Below, piece after piece: positions 1 to 9,404 of a DNA stretch of 64,000 bases. The DNA lies in NCBI RefSeq assembly GCF_947501385.1, contig NZ_CANMVP010000012.1:81957-145956 (forward strand), written 5' to 3'. Made by a program: the position numbers and the translations under genes. Source of the DNA: an uncultured Polaribacter sp. (GTDB lineage: Bacteria > Bacteroidota > Bacteroidia > Flavobacteriales > Flavobacteriaceae). Under the pieces are notes generated by a model. That model saw only the letters and a program-made list of their open reading frames with translations, made no database searches and was not told the origin of the DNA. How positions within the stretch are numbered: the stretch's first letter is position 1; each line of letters opens with the position of its first letter.

Positions 1-216
1 GTAGTCCATACCTTTTAAGCAGGCATAACCATAGCCTTTTTTAGTTTCAGATAAAACAGTAGCGCCCGCATTTTTAGCATTTTTGATGGTATTGTCTGTA
101 GAATTATTGCTGATCACAATAATCTCATTCACTATACTAGGAATATCTTGAATTACATTTGCAATAGAATCTTGCTCATTGTAAGCAGGAATAATAACGT
201 TTATGATGGGTGTCAT
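1..216 (-). CDS. Family 2 glycosyltransferase, N-terminal part (cut by window edge)
   Basis: The first 72 residues are visible on the minus strand, starting at the ATG at 216-214. They begin MTPIINVIIPAYNEQDSI and contain NNSTDNT and KKGYGYACLKGMD, which are the nucleotide-sugar binding start and early motifs of GT2 enzymes of the DPM1-like group. No signal peptide is seen, so a cytoplasmic or membrane-face catalytic domain is expected. Its ATG overlaps the TGA of the upstream YwqK-like gene (ATGA, 213-216), which suggests translational coupling. The acceptor cannot be told from this fragment. Glycosyltransferases are known parts of arsenosugar-type clusters such as the one at 14.8-21.3 kb, but membership of that pathway is only inferred. 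Confidence 0.8.
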   Translation of the reverse strand, partial: MTPIINVIIPAYNEQDSIANVIQDIPSIVNEIIVISNNSTDNTIKNAKNAGATVLSETKKGYGYACLKGMDY

Positions 217-695
217 TGTCTTAAATCATTTAGATTGTTTTCATCTTTAAACGATGAGAAATCTGTCCATTCTTTTATTTTTTTTCCGTTCTTGTATTTA
301 GAAGCTTTCACTATTTTTTTTTGGTCATACAAAAAGCAGTATCCGTTTTTCTGATTGTTTTTTAATTGACATTTGTGAATGATAACTCCGGTGTCATTAT
401 AAAATAACCACCAGTTATTCTTTTGTCCTCTTTTGTAATGTCCTTCTTTTTCTACAACAGAATTTGGGCGATAAAAGTACCAATATTTTACTTCTAAATG
501 ATCTTTGTAATGCCCTTCTTTTTTTAAATTTCCGTTTCTAAAATAATACTTCCAATAACCGTTTTTAGTATTGTTTTTTAGCCAACCTTCTTCTTTTATT
601 TGATGATTCTTATAGTATTTTTTGATGTATTTTTTTTGTGAGAACGCAGTAAAATTCATCAGCATTAAAAAGAAAAATAGGAGACATTTTTTCAT
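213..695 (-). CDS. Exported YwqK/MORN-like repeat protein
   Basis: The 160-residue protein starts with a signal peptide of about 20 residues (MKKCLLFFFLMLMNFTAFSQ). The rest is made of four or five imperfect repeats of about 22 residues rich in Tyr, Trp, Lys and Gly (for example KNGYWKYYFRNGNLKKEGHY). This is the pattern of the family often annotated as YwqK-family antitoxin or MORN-like repeat. The label says little about function; no partner toxin is next to it. It is followed by the glycosyltransferase with a 4-bp overlap and preceded, 57 bp away, by the polyferredoxin gene on the same strand, so all may be one transcript. Confidence 0.7.
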   Translation of the reverse strand: MKKCLLFFFLMLMNFTAFSQKKYIKKYYKNHQIKEEGWLKNNTKNGYWKYYFRNGNLKKEGHYKDHLEVKYWYFYRPNSVVEKEGHYKRGQKNNWWLFYNDTGVIIHKCQLKNNQKNGYCFLYDQKKIVKASKYKNGKKIKEWTDFSSFKDENNLNDLRQ

Positions 696-752
696 TGATA
701 CATTTTACATTTCTAAAAGTTGAGCATTACAATTTCATTTTTAACTCCCAAC

Positions 753-2375
753 TTATTTCTTATTTACCAAATCCATCAAGTTTACATCATTGCCTAATAA
801 AACATCTGTAGGATTTATTCTTCCGCTTTCAGGTCCGTTTTCTAACTTTAAAACACCTCTAGGGCAAACCGCAGAGCAAATACCACAACCTACACAGCTA
901 GAACGCACAATATTTTCTCCTTTTTGCGCATATGCTCTTACATCAATACCTTGTTCACAATAGGTAGAACAATTTCCGCAAGAAATACATTGCCCACCAT
1001 TTGTGGTAATTCTAAACCTTGATTTAAAGCGTTGTACTAAGCCTAAATACGCTGCCAGAGGACAACCAAAACGACACCAAACTCTGTTGCCAAAAATGGG
1101 ATAAAAACCGGTACCAATAACGCCTGCAAACCAAGCGCCAATTAAGAAGCTGTACGTATCTTTTATCCATTGAGATTTAATACCTATAAACGATGCTGCA
1201 CCTGTAAAATAACAATACAGCGTAACCAATGTCATGACTAAAGAGAAAACTAAAACAGCATGAATTAACCATCTTTCTAATTTCCAAGCATTTAAACTTT
1301 TATCTGAATGTTGTCTATAAGGATCTCCTAAGGTTTCTGCCAAGCCACCACAACCACAAACCCAAGAACAATACCATCTCTTTCCGAAGAAATAGACCAT
1401 AACAGGCACAATAACTAAGGTTAAAACAATTCCCCAGACTAGAATAAAAATTCCAATACCGCCAGTTTCTGCTAAGCTTTTTAAGTTCCATTCAAAGAAA
1501 AAATCATAATCTAAAGGAAATGCATTTTTAAAATCATATTCTGGCATTTGTAAACTTGCCATAATTTCTGGAATTAGAAAAGCAAATACAATTTGAAAAA
1601 ATAAAACAGAGATAGTTCTTACAATTTGATATTTGTTGTGTCTGTATTTGATAAACATTCTAACGCCCATTGTTAGCATAATTGTACAATACAAGAAACC
1701 ATATACAAACCACTGGCTTGCAGGACGACCAGCTAAAGCCTGACTTATGGGGTCTAAAATAAAGGTCCAGTTTACTACGTAATCTGGCATAAAATAGAGT
1801 GTCAAATAAAAACTCACTAAAAAAATCAATACCAACCAAGCTATCCAGCCTCTGTTAGTTGCCGAGTTGAGGTAAATACCATCATTTTTAATGCCTGGTT
1901 TTCCTAGCAAAATTAAATTCGGAAGAATAAATAACAAGGCTCCTATAATACCTAAGCCGAAGGTTAAAAACCAAACCAGACCTGCATTTTCAACAACAAA
2001 ACCTTTGCCTGCTTCTTTAGCCAATGTATAACTTAACGTATGTGGTTTTCCGTAGATTTTATATTGATATTGTTCGCCTTTTTTATCCCAATTTTTTTCT
2101 GCATCGTATTTTTTAATAAGATTGTCATAATAATTGTTGGAAACATAATACGCATTTCTAACTCGGCTTGAAAATTCGAAAATATTTAAATCTTCTGACG
2201 TTACAACGGCTTTTTCTAAGGCACTTTCTATAACGGTACTTTTATAATTCTGCTCTCTTAAAAAAGTATCTAATTCAGATTTTGTTAAGTTGAAGGAACC
2301 TGAAAAAATAGTTCCTGTAAAGATGGCTAAACCTAATAAAAAAATGACTAGACCTGTATATTTTATTGTTTTCAT
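753..2375 (-). CDS. Membrane-bound 4Fe-4S polyferredoxin (NosR/NapH/CcoG-like)
   Basis: The 540-residue protein has an N-terminal membrane anchor, a periplasmic segment of roughly 100 residues and then several further membrane helices. A cytoplasmic ferredoxin-type C-terminus carries two 4Fe-4S motifs: CISCGNCSTYCEQG and CVGCGICSAVCPRG. Two further cysteine motifs of the NapH/NosR type lie between helices (CSWVCGCGG and CRFGCPLAAYLG). Such proteins pass electrons between quinones or NAD(P)H-linked proteins and enzymes across the membrane. The next gene downstream starts further right on the same strand only 2 bp away and encodes an FAD/NAD oxidoreductase, a likely electron partner. The final acceptor is unknown. 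Confidence 0.85.
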   Translation of the reverse strand: MKTIKYTGLVIFLLGLAIFTGTIFSGSFNLTKSELDTFLREQNYKSTVIESALEKAVVTSEDLNIFEFSSRVRNAYYVSNNYYDNLIKKYDAEKNWDKKGEQYQYKIYGKPHTLSYTLAKEAGKGFVVENAGLVWFLTFGLGIIGALLFILPNLILLGKPGIKNDGIYLNSATNRGWIAWLVLIFLVSFYLTLYFMPDYVVNWTFILDPISQALAGRPASQWFVYGFLYCTIMLTMGVRMFIKYRHNKYQIVRTISVLFFQIVFAFLIPEIMASLQMPEYDFKNAFPLDYDFFFEWNLKSLAETGGIGIFILVWGIVLTLVIVPVMVYFFGKRWYCSWVCGCGGLAETLGDPYRQHSDKSLNAWKLERWLIHAVLVFSLVMTLVTLYCYFTGAASFIGIKSQWIKDTYSFLIGAWFAGVIGTGFYPIFGNRVWCRFGCPLAAYLGLVQRFKSRFRITTNGGQCISCGNCSTYCEQGIDVRAYAQKGENIVRSSCVGCGICSAVCPRGVLKLENGPESGRINPTDVLLGNDVNLMDLVNKK

Positions 2376-2377
2376 AT

Positions 2378-3727
2378 CTATACTTTGCTAAAAATTCTTT
2401 TCCAGCTCTTCTTTTTAAGTTGAATATTGGTATTGTTTTCTTCGTTGAATTTTGCTACAATTTCAGGTTCGTGTAATTTGTAAAATTCAGGATCAAAATT
2501 GGCATCTGCTAAATATTCTAAAACATATTCAATAGATTTATTTCCTGTTAGCCATTTGTCGAAAATTTCATGACGCATCCGAATTCCGAAGGTGTTAATT
2601 CCTAAAAAAAGATGGGTGTTTTTATCAAAAGAAATGGTAATGCATTTGTTTTCTTCGGGATGTTTCCATTGAAAATAAGCTTCGTTTTCTTTTTTCCCTT
2701 TTTCACTAAAAACCCAACCATAGGTTTGGTACTCGATGTCTAAAAATTTTGCAGAATTAAACCAATGTCCGGGTTTATATTCCATTTTATTACCACAAAT
2801 AGTTTGTGCAACGGTTTCTCCCATCATTCTTCCAGTGTACCAAACAGCTTCAATATTTCTACGTTGGCCAATAGCTTCGTGCTGTTCTGCACAATCTCCA
2901 ATCGCATAAATATTAGGCATATTTGTTTCTAAAAAACGATTCACTTTTACACCACGTCCTAATTCAATTCCAGTATTTTTTATAAAATCTATGTTTGGCG
3001 TTACGCCAGCTGTTAAACCAACAACATTGCAATATATCTCTTCACCTGTCTCTTCAATAATAATAGATTTTACACAGCCATTTTCATCAGATTTAATTTC
3101 TTTTAAATTTGTATTTAAACGCAAATCGATATGATGTTCTTTAATATGCTCATTAATCATTTCAGATTCTAGGGCTGGTAAAACTCCGTTCCAAAAACTA
3201 GTTTCACGGACTAAAAAAGTAACAGGAATTTTTCTACTTCGCAACATTTCTGCCAATTCAATTCCAATAAGTCCTCCACCAACAATTACAGCTCTATTAC
3301 AGGCTTCGTTATCTGGTGCAAATTTTTCTAGTTTATCTAAATCTTGTTTGTGATACATTCCCATAACACCATCTAAATCTTGCCCTGGCCAACCAAATTT
3401 ATTGGGTTTAGAGCCTGTTGCAATAATTAGTTTGTCGTAAAATAGGGTTTCACCATTTGTAAATTCTAAAATACTTTTAGCTGTATTTATGGCACCTACA
3501 AAACCTTCTTTAAGGGCAATGTTGTTTTTCTCCCAAAACCATTCTTCGTAAGGTTGTGTATGCTCAAATTTCATGTGTCCCATATAAATATACATGAGGG
3601 CTGTTCTAGAGAAAAAGAATTTTGATTCTGCAGAGACAATGGTTATTTTTTTATCAGAATTTTTTCTAATATGTCTGGCAGCGGTAACCCCAGAAATTCC
3701 ATTACCAATAATTACGATGTGTTCCAT
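2378..3727 (-). CDS. FAD-dependent NAD(P)H oxidoreductase
   Basis: The 449-residue protein has the two dinucleotide-binding folds of the pyridine nucleotide-disulphide oxidoreductase family. The FAD motif is at the N-terminus (IVIIGNGISGVTAARHI), the NAD motif is in the middle (AVIVGGGLIGIELAEML) and the second FAD-contacting motif is IYAIGDCAEQ. It resembles the rubredoxin or nitrite reductase-type branch, with no redox-active CxxxxC pair near the N-terminus. No signal peptide is present. It is the first gene of the minus-strand unit that continues into the polyferredoxin with a 2-bp gap, so it probably feeds electrons from NAD(P)H into that protein. The ATG at 3727 is preceded by a 174-bp divergent promoter region. 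Confidence 0.88.
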   Translation of the reverse strand: MEHIVIIGNGISGVTAARHIRKNSDKKITIVSAESKFFFSRTALMYIYMGHMKFEHTQPYEEWFWEKNNIALKEGFVGAINTAKSILEFTNGETLFYDKLIIATGSKPNKFGWPGQDLDGVMGMYHKQDLDKLEKFAPDNEACNRAVIVGGGLIGIELAEMLRSRKIPVTFLVRETSFWNGVLPALESEMINEHIKEHHIDLRLNTNLKEIKSDENGCVKSIIIEETGEEIYCNVVGLTAGVTPNIDFIKNTGIELGRGVKVNRFLETNMPNIYAIGDCAEQHEAIGQRRNIEAVWYTGRMMGETVAQTICGNKMEYKPGHWFNSAKFLDIEYQTYGWVFSEKGKKENEAYFQWKHPEENKCITISFDKNTHLFLGINTFGIRMRHEIFDKWLTGNKSIEYVLEYLADANFDPEFYKLHEPEIVAKFNEENNTNIQLKKKSWKRIFSKV

Positions 3728-3901
3728 GTCTAGTTGGTTGTTGCTTATATGTCGAAGCTAAAGTTAAGAACTTAAAAACTATTTTAGATTTTATTTAAAT
3801 TTAGAATCATTATAAATAAAATATTTTCAAAATCTTTGTAAGTAAGTCTCTCTAAATAAGACTGAAATAAAAATTTTCACAGAAAATAAACTCAACTAAC
3901 C

Positions 3902-4774
3902 ATGAACAAAAAAGTATCAAAAATAATTTTAGGAGCCTTATTATTTGCTAGTTTTATCTCTTTTGGACAAGAAGACGATACTTCTAAAAGCAATATTCAA
4001 ACCTACACACCTTCTAAGTTGCTTGATAAAGGGCAATGGGATATTAAGTTTTTTAATAATTTGTATACGCAAAATAAGGAAGCCAATTCAAACGGAAAAA
4101 GTGCCTCTATTCCAAGAGAAAATTATTTTACATCTACCTTAGATATTTTTACAGGAGTTTCAGACAACAATCGTTTAAATATTGGTTTGTTGTTAGAGTA
4201 CAGATCAAATTCAATTAATGGTAAAAGCGCAACTTCAGTTTTCGATTTAGGAAATGATGTAAATTCAAGAAAAGGACTTTCTTCTTTTGCACCTGCTTTA
4301 AAATGGCAACCCATTGAAAATATCGGTAATTTTTCGATACAAAGTGCTTTCCATATTCCAATTAATAAAAGTGAATTTGATGGGAATGGTGTTTTTTTAG
4401 ATCAAACCGCCTATATGTTTCAAAACAGATTTTTCTATGATTATACTTTACCAAGTGGAGATTGGCAATTATTTACAGAATTAGCAACAGAGTATAATTT
4501 TGGTGCTGATGAAAGTTTTGCAAACAATACATTCGTTATTGCACCAGGTGTTTTTATGAGTTATTTTCCAAGCGATGTATCTACTATTTTGGGTTTTGTA
4601 CAACATTACCAGCGTTTTGGAGACTTTACGCAAGACTTTACTGCTTTAGGTTTTGGTGGTAAATATCAGCTTAATAAAACTTTAAATTTAGAAGTTCTGT
4701 ACAGTAAATTTGTAAGAGGAACAGATAACGGATTAGGACAAAGTTTTAACATTGGTTTAAGAGCTCTGTTCTAA
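3902..4774 (+). CDS. Outer-membrane beta-barrel-like protein of unknown function
   Basis: The 290-residue protein has a signal peptide (MNKKVSKIILGALLFASFISFGQ). The remainder alternates hydrophobic and polar residues and is rich in aromatic residues. It ends in aromatic Phe (NIGLRALF), as expected for a barrel of the outer membrane. I do not recognise a precise family; it looks like the transporter-like or MetA-pathway type barrels annotated as hypothetical in Flavobacteriaceae. It is followed 27 bp later by the GH113-like lipoprotein gene, so both are probably cotranscribed from the divergent region 3728-3901. Confidence 0.7.
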   Translation: MNKKVSKIILGALLFASFISFGQEDDTSKSNIQTYTPSKLLDKGQWDIKFFNNLYTQNKEANSNGKSASIPRENYFTSTLDIFTGVSDNNRLNIGLLLEYRSNSINGKSATSVFDLGNDVNSRKGLSSFAPALKWQPIENIGNFSIQSAFHIPINKSEFDGNGVFLDQTAYMFQNRFFYDYTLPSGDWQLFTELATEYNFGADESFANNTFVIAPGVFMSYFPSDVSTILGFVQHYQRFGDFTQDFTALGFGGKYQLNKTLNLEVLYSKFVRGTDNGLGQSFNIGLRALF

Positions 4775-4801
4775 GGAAAAGAACTATTTTTAAGGAGATT
4801 T

Positions 4802-5803
4802 ATGAGAACACTAAAACTCCTTTTTTTACTATTGATTGTTTTAAGCTTTTCTTGCAAAAGTCAAACTAAAAAAATTAATGGCGTTAGTTTTGTAGCTTCT
4901 AGAGATTCTATAAATAACAAACACATATTACCAGTTTTAGAGGCACAAAGCAATTATGTTGCATTGATGCCTTTTGGTTTTATCAAAGAATTGTCAGCCC
5001 CAAAAATAGTACACAATACAAAGAGACAATGGTTTGGCGAAACCAAAAATGGTTTGTTGCAATATGCTAAAAGATTCCAAAAAGAAAATGTTGGTATCAT
5101 GGTAAAACCGCATATTTGGGTCTGGAAAGGAGCATTTACTGGGAATATTATCATGAATTCTGAAGAAAATTGGACCATTTTAGAAGATTCTTATAGCGCA
5201 TTTATTTTAACCTACGCAGAAGCAGCTGAAGATTTAAACGCCACAATTCTTTGTATTGGAACAGAATTAGAACAATTTGTAGTAAACAGACCAAGATATT
5301 GGAGAAAACTAATTAAAGAAATTAGAAAGGTTTATAAAGGGAAGTTAACATACGCCGCAAATTGGGATGAGTTTAAACGCGTAACTTTTTGGGGAGATTT
5401 AGATTTTATTGGTATAGATGCCTATTTTCCTTTAAGTGAAAAGGAATCTCCAACAATTGCAGAGTATGAATTGGGTTGGAAATTACACAAAGAAGAAATT
5501 TTAAAGGTTCAGAAGAAGTTTGATAAACCTGTTTTGTTTACTGAATTTGGTTACAGAAGTGTCGATTTTGCGGGCAAAGAACCTTGGGATTCAAATAGGG
5601 TAGAAGGTGCTATAAATTTTGATGCTCAGTCTAACGGTTTACAAGCAATTCACAATCAATTTTGGAAAGAAGAATGGTTTGCAGGTGGTTTTATTTGGAA
5701 ATGGTTTCATGCACATGATAGGGTTGGAGGTAAAAAAAATAATAGATTTACACCACAAAACAAACCCGCAGAAAGTTTGTTAAAAGAATTATACAGACAA
5801 TAA
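4802..5803 (+). CDS. GH113-like TIM-barrel glycoside hydrolase, lipoprotein
   Basis: The 333-residue protein begins with a lipoprotein signal (lipobox LSFSC, Cys18). The rest is a TIM-barrel protein resembling glycoside hydrolase family 113 (beta-mannanase type) and the related GTA-like domain. Two acidic residues sit in the expected strands: Glu155 in GTELEQF as probable acid/base and Glu248 in FTEFGYRS as probable nucleophile. The length fits a single catalytic domain. It would act at the cell surface or in the periplasm. No other polysaccharide-degrading genes are adjacent, and the SusC/SusD pair lies 38 kb away, so the substrate cannot be inferred from context. Confidence 0.8.
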   Translation: MRTLKLLFLLLIVLSFSCKSQTKKINGVSFVASRDSINNKHILPVLEAQSNYVALMPFGFIKELSAPKIVHNTKRQWFGETKNGLLQYAKRFQKENVGIMVKPHIWVWKGAFTGNIIMNSEENWTILEDSYSAFILTYAEAAEDLNATILCIGTELEQFVVNRPRYWRKLIKEIRKVYKGKLTYAANWDEFKRVTFWGDLDFIGIDAYFPLSEKESPTIAEYELGWKLHKEEILKVQKKFDKPVLFTEFGYRSVDFAGKEPWDSNRVEGAINFDAQSNGLQAIHNQFWKEEWFAGGFIWKWFHAHDRVGGKKNNRFTPQNKPAESLLKELYRQ

Positions 5804-5841
5804 ACATGATAAATATCTTAAAATAAAAATAAAAAAGGAAG

Positions 5842-5849
5842 TAATTTTG
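5842..5849 (+). promoter_or_regulatory. -7 box (TAATTTTG) for universal stress gene
   Basis: TAATTTTG matches the Bacteroidetes -7 consensus TAnnTTTG and lies 26 bp before the ATG of the stress-protein gene. No clear -33 element was identified. Confidence 0.5.
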
Positions 5850-5875
5850 AGTAAAACCTTAAAACTATTTTAGAA

Positions 5876-6709
5876 ATGAAAAAAATATTGGTGCCCATCG
5901 ATTTTTCAAAACATTCAGAAAACGCTTTAAAAACAGCTGCTTTATTAGCAACAAAAACAAAAGCATCTATTGTGGCTTTACACATGTTAGACCTCCAAGA
6001 AGTAAATTATTCTGAAAGTCCAAATTACCAACAAGAAAAAGCAATTTTTTATTTAAAATTAGCAGAGCAGCAATTTAAAACCTTTTTAGAAAAAGACTTT
6101 TTAAAAGATATAAAGATTACACCAGTTGTAAAGCACTATAAAGTTTTTAGCGAAATTGATGAGATTGCGAAAGAAGTACATGCAGATATAATTGTTATGG
6201 CTTCTCATGGAGCTAGCGGATTAAAAGAATTTTTTATTGGCTCTAATACAGAAAAAGTAATTCGATTCTCAGAAGTTCCTGTATTAGTTTTAAAAAGTGA
6301 ATTGTTAGATATTCATTTTAATGATGTTGTTTTTGCGACAGATTTTTCTGAAGCATCTATTCCTGCTTTTCAGAAAATGCTTTCAACACTAAAAGTTTTT
6401 AATGCGAAAAAGCATATTTTGTATGTAAATTTACCAAATGAAGATTTTAAAACTACACCAGAAATGGATACCTTAGCTCATAGTTTTTTAATGAAGGCAG
6501 AAGGAAATATAGACAGATTAATTAATGTCAATTTTGTGTGTGCAAGATCTATAGAAAAAGGGATTTTAAATTTTTCAAATGCAATTGGTGCAGATTTAAT
6601 TGCTACAGCCACACGGGGTAGAAAAGGATTGGCACATATTTTTTCTGGAAGTATCTCAGAAGATTTATCAAACCATTCTTCACTACCAATAATGACATAT
6701 AAAATATAA
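5876..6709 (+). CDS. Tandem-domain universal stress protein (UspA family)
   Basis: The 277-residue protein holds two UspA domains. The first (residues 1-140) starts MKKILVPIDFSKHSENAL and has the ATP-binding type motif MASHGASGLKEFFIGS followed by VPVLVLK. The second (about 145-277) has DVVFATDFSEAS and ATRGRKGLAHIFSGSISE. Both domains keep the GxxG-x9-G(S/T) spacing of ATP-binding members. It is cytoplasmic, with no signal peptide. It has its own -7 box in front and is followed 9 bp later by a lipoprotein gene, so it probably heads a three-gene unit that includes the barrel protein at 8116. Confidence 0.93.
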   Translation: MKKILVPIDFSKHSENALKTAALLATKTKASIVALHMLDLQEVNYSESPNYQQEKAIFYLKLAEQQFKTFLEKDFLKDIKITPVVKHYKVFSEIDEIAKEVHADIIVMASHGASGLKEFFIGSNTEKVIRFSEVPVLVLKSELLDIHFNDVVFATDFSEASIPAFQKMLSTLKVFNAKKHILYVNLPNEDFKTTPEMDTLAHSFLMKAEGNIDRLINVNFVCARSIEKGILNFSNAIGADLIATATRGRKGLAHIFSGSISEDLSNHSSLPIMTYKI

Positions 6710-6718
6710 ATACAATAC

Positions 6719-8116
6719 ATGAATTTCAAAAGTTTTCTTTTTTATAGCATTTTGTTATTTACCATCATTTCTTGTTCAGAAGATAATGATATCACTGTAG
6801 CAAGAAATCTTCAAGAATATATGGATGAAAATTCAGACAAAGAAAAAGATGTGGTTATTGCTTGCGCAGCAAATGCAGAAGCCAACATAGAATTAAATTA
6901 TATTTTTTATTATCCAGAAGAAGGCGCAACAGATATTCGCTATTATGAAACTGAAGATACTTCTGTAGACCCAACTGATTATACAAATTATAGAAGACAA
7001 AGTTTAACAAGTGAAGCTATTTTTGGAGGAAAACTAGAACGCTTTTCTCGATCGGGAGCAACAGAATCTTGGTGCTTGGTTACCTATATAAAAGATGGGA
7101 AATTTCATATTTCAGATCCTATTCGTTTAAAAAATAACACAAAAGCTACCGAATATTCAAATGAAGTTGCTATAAATTATAAAACTACTTTAGAACCAAA
7201 TTTTTCTTGGGAAGATGGCACTGTAAAAGAAAATGTAATTTATTTTCAAGTAATTTCAGATGAAGAAGGTGACTTTATTTCTGGAACCTATACAGAGAAT
7301 ACATTTTTTCAATATTATGATGAAACCAATGTTACGTTAACAATAAATACAACAACACCTGTAGATTTGGTAGAAGACGAAATTTATAATTTTACCATGA
7401 TGGGTGTAAGTGAAGACAATTGGGTAAACTTAATTATCGAAGAGCAATTTATACCAAGAAATTTAGAAGAATATATTGCGACAAACACAGAGAAAACCAT
7501 AGATACATTATTCGCATTTGCAGGTTCTGCCAATGGAAATGAAGAGGTAACCTATATTTATTTTGATCCTATTGAAGGTGCTTTTAATTACCGATATTAC
7601 GAAACTGAAGATACTACAGTTGATAAAACCGATTTTGCAAATTATAAAAGAAGAAATCTAACAGAAACAGCTGTTTTTGGTGGTGAATTTAGAAGGTTTA
7701 CAAAGAACTCTTCAGATGAGGTTTGGTGTTTGGTTACGTATATTACAGAAGGGAAACTCCATATTTCTGAACCTATTAAAACTCAAAATAATTCTAGGGA
7801 AACAGAATGGACAACTGACGTGGCTATTGATATTTCTGAAACTTTAAAACCAAGATTTACTTGGACAGACGGAACGTATGATGATACCGAAACCTATTTT
7901 CAAGTTTTTACGCAAATTGATGACACTTTTATCACTGGAACTTTTACCACAGAGAAAACATTTCAATATTATGATGAATCTAATATAACAGGTAAAATTC
8001 ATTCAGACACACCACCAGCATTGGTTTTAGATGACGAGTATAAATTTTCATTATTTGGAATTAGCCCTGATAATTGGATAAATCTGGTGATTCAAACAAC
8101 ATTCATAGCAGAATAA
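6719..8116 (+). CDS. Lipoprotein with two internal repeats, unknown function
   Basis: The 465-residue protein begins with a lipoprotein signal ending in FTIISCSE. The mature part is an internal duplication. Residues 25-245 and 246-465 align well: RNLQEYMDEN matches RNLEEYIATN, YYETEDTSVDPTDYTNYRR matches YYETEDTTVDKTDFANYKR, and FFQYYDETNVT matches TFQYYDESNIT. I do not recognise the family. The repeated domain of about 210 residues is probably a beta-rich extracytoplasmic fold. The stop codon overlaps the start of the next gene (TAATG at 8114-8118), so the lipoprotein and the barrel protein are likely translated together and may form a surface complex. Confidence 0.75.
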   Translation: MNFKSFLFYSILLFTIISCSEDNDITVARNLQEYMDENSDKEKDVVIACAANAEANIELNYIFYYPEEGATDIRYYETEDTSVDPTDYTNYRRQSLTSEAIFGGKLERFSRSGATESWCLVTYIKDGKFHISDPIRLKNNTKATEYSNEVAINYKTTLEPNFSWEDGTVKENVIYFQVISDEEGDFISGTYTENTFFQYYDETNVTLTINTTTPVDLVEDEIYNFTMMGVSEDNWVNLIIEEQFIPRNLEEYIATNTEKTIDTLFAFAGSANGNEEVTYIYFDPIEGAFNYRYYETEDTTVDKTDFANYKRRNLTETAVFGGEFRRFTKNSSDEVWCLVTYITEGKLHISEPIKTQNNSRETEWTTDVAIDISETLKPRFTWTDGTYDDTETYFQVFTQIDDTFITGTFTTEKTFQYYDESNITGKIHSDTPPALVLDDEYKFSLFGISPDNWINLVIQTTFIAE

Positions 8117-9393
8117 TGTGTGCTAAGAAATTCTTCTTTTTAATATCTTTTTCATTTTTAATGTTTTGTAATTATGGACAAGAAAAAAGAATTTCCTCAT
8201 TTAAAATCATCGGTAATAAAAAACTAAAAACTTCTTATTTATACAAAATACTTTCTACAGAGAGCGGAATCGTTTTAGATTCAGCAACGATAGAAAAAGA
8301 CATTGTTTTCCTAAAAAGATTGCCCGCAGTAAGTCATGCTTATTTTGAAGTTAAAAAAGAAAAAGAAAATGTATTTGAAGTACAATTTATCATTCAAGAA
8401 AACTTTTCAATCATCCCAGAACTTAACTTTTGGACTACCACCAACAAACAATTTGCTTATAAAGTTGGGTTGTATGATTATAATTTTTCAGGAAGAAATA
8501 TCACGTTAGGGGGTTTTTATCAAAACAACGGATTTGATTCTTACGGGATCAATTTTAGAGCACCAAATCTGTTTTCTAAAAAATGGGGTTTGGCAATACA
8601 TCATCAAAATTGGAAAAGTGAAGAGCCTTTATATTTTGAGAATAATTCTGCAAATTACTTATATAATAACATTTCTTTTGAAGTATTGGCGTTGCATCAA
8701 TTCAATCTAAAAAACAGTATCGATTTTGGTTTAAATATTTTTAGAGAAAAATATAAATATTTATCAGGAGCTACAAGTCCTTCAGTTCCTCTATTTCTAA
8801 ATTTAGACAAAGCGCTTTTAAAAATAGTGTATTCTTATAATAGCTTAAATTATAATTATCAATATGTAAGTGGCTTTAAAAGTGTTTTTTTTGCACAATA
8901 TGTAATTACAGAAAATGATTTTCAGAATAATTTTTTAATAGCCTGGAATGATTTTTTCTATTACAAAAGACTCGGTAGTAACGGAAATTGGGCAAATAGA
9001 TTGCGTTTTGGTTTGGCTTCTAATGAAGAAACGCCTTTTGCTCCTTTTGCCTTAGATAACAATGTGAATCTGCGTGGTGTGGGTATTTTGGTTGATAGAG
9101 GCACTGGAAGTTTTGTGTTAAATACAGAGTACAGACATACCGTTTATGATAAAAATTGGTTGGCAATTCAAACAAATGTTTTTTCTGATATTGGTTCTTG
9201 GCGAAATCCTGGAGGCGAATTATCTGATTTTTTTCAAAATAAAAATCTTAGAATTTACAGCGGATTTGGCTTGCGTTTTATCAGTAAAAAAATATACAAT
9301 GCCACTTTTAGAATCGATTATGGCTTTAGTGTTTTAAACCAGAAAAACAATTCTAAAGGCGGCTTTGTTTTTGGAATTGGGCAGTATTTTTAA
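8116..9393 (+). CDS. POTRA/beta-barrel outer-membrane protein (BamA/ShlB-like)
   Basis: The start chosen is the ATG at 8116, which overlaps the upstream stop (TAATG) and gives a clean signal peptide (MCAKKFFFLISFSFLMFCNYGQ); a TTG 42 bp earlier would bury it. The 425-residue product has one POTRA-like module after the signal (ISSFKIIGNKKLKTSYLYKI, about residues 25-95) and then a barrel region. That region contains the FxLRGV-like stretch NNVNLRGVGILVDRGTG and a C-terminus ending in Phe (GFVFGIGQYF). This is the layout of small Omp85-type proteins. It could help to export or place the upstream lipoprotein, but that is only an inference from coupling. Confidence 0.75.
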   Translation: MCAKKFFFLISFSFLMFCNYGQEKRISSFKIIGNKKLKTSYLYKILSTESGIVLDSATIEKDIVFLKRLPAVSHAYFEVKKEKENVFEVQFIIQENFSIIPELNFWTTTNKQFAYKVGLYDYNFSGRNITLGGFYQNNGFDSYGINFRAPNLFSKKWGLAIHHQNWKSEEPLYFENNSANYLYNNISFEVLALHQFNLKNSIDFGLNIFREKYKYLSGATSPSVPLFLNLDKALLKIVYSYNSLNYNYQYVSGFKSVFFAQYVITENDFQNNFLIAWNDFFYYKRLGSNGNWANRLRFGLASNEETPFAPFALDNNVNLRGVGILVDRGTGSFVLNTEYRHTVYDKNWLAIQTNVFSDIGSWRNPGGELSDFFQNKNLRIYSGFGLRFISKKIYNATFRIDYGFSVLNQKNNSKGGFVFGIGQYF

Positions 9394-9404
9394 AACTATT
9401 TTTT

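Noticed and set aside
213..695. YwqK label as evidence of a toxin-antitoxin system
   Set aside because: No toxin gene is adjacent and the protein is exported; the label only reflects repeat similarity.
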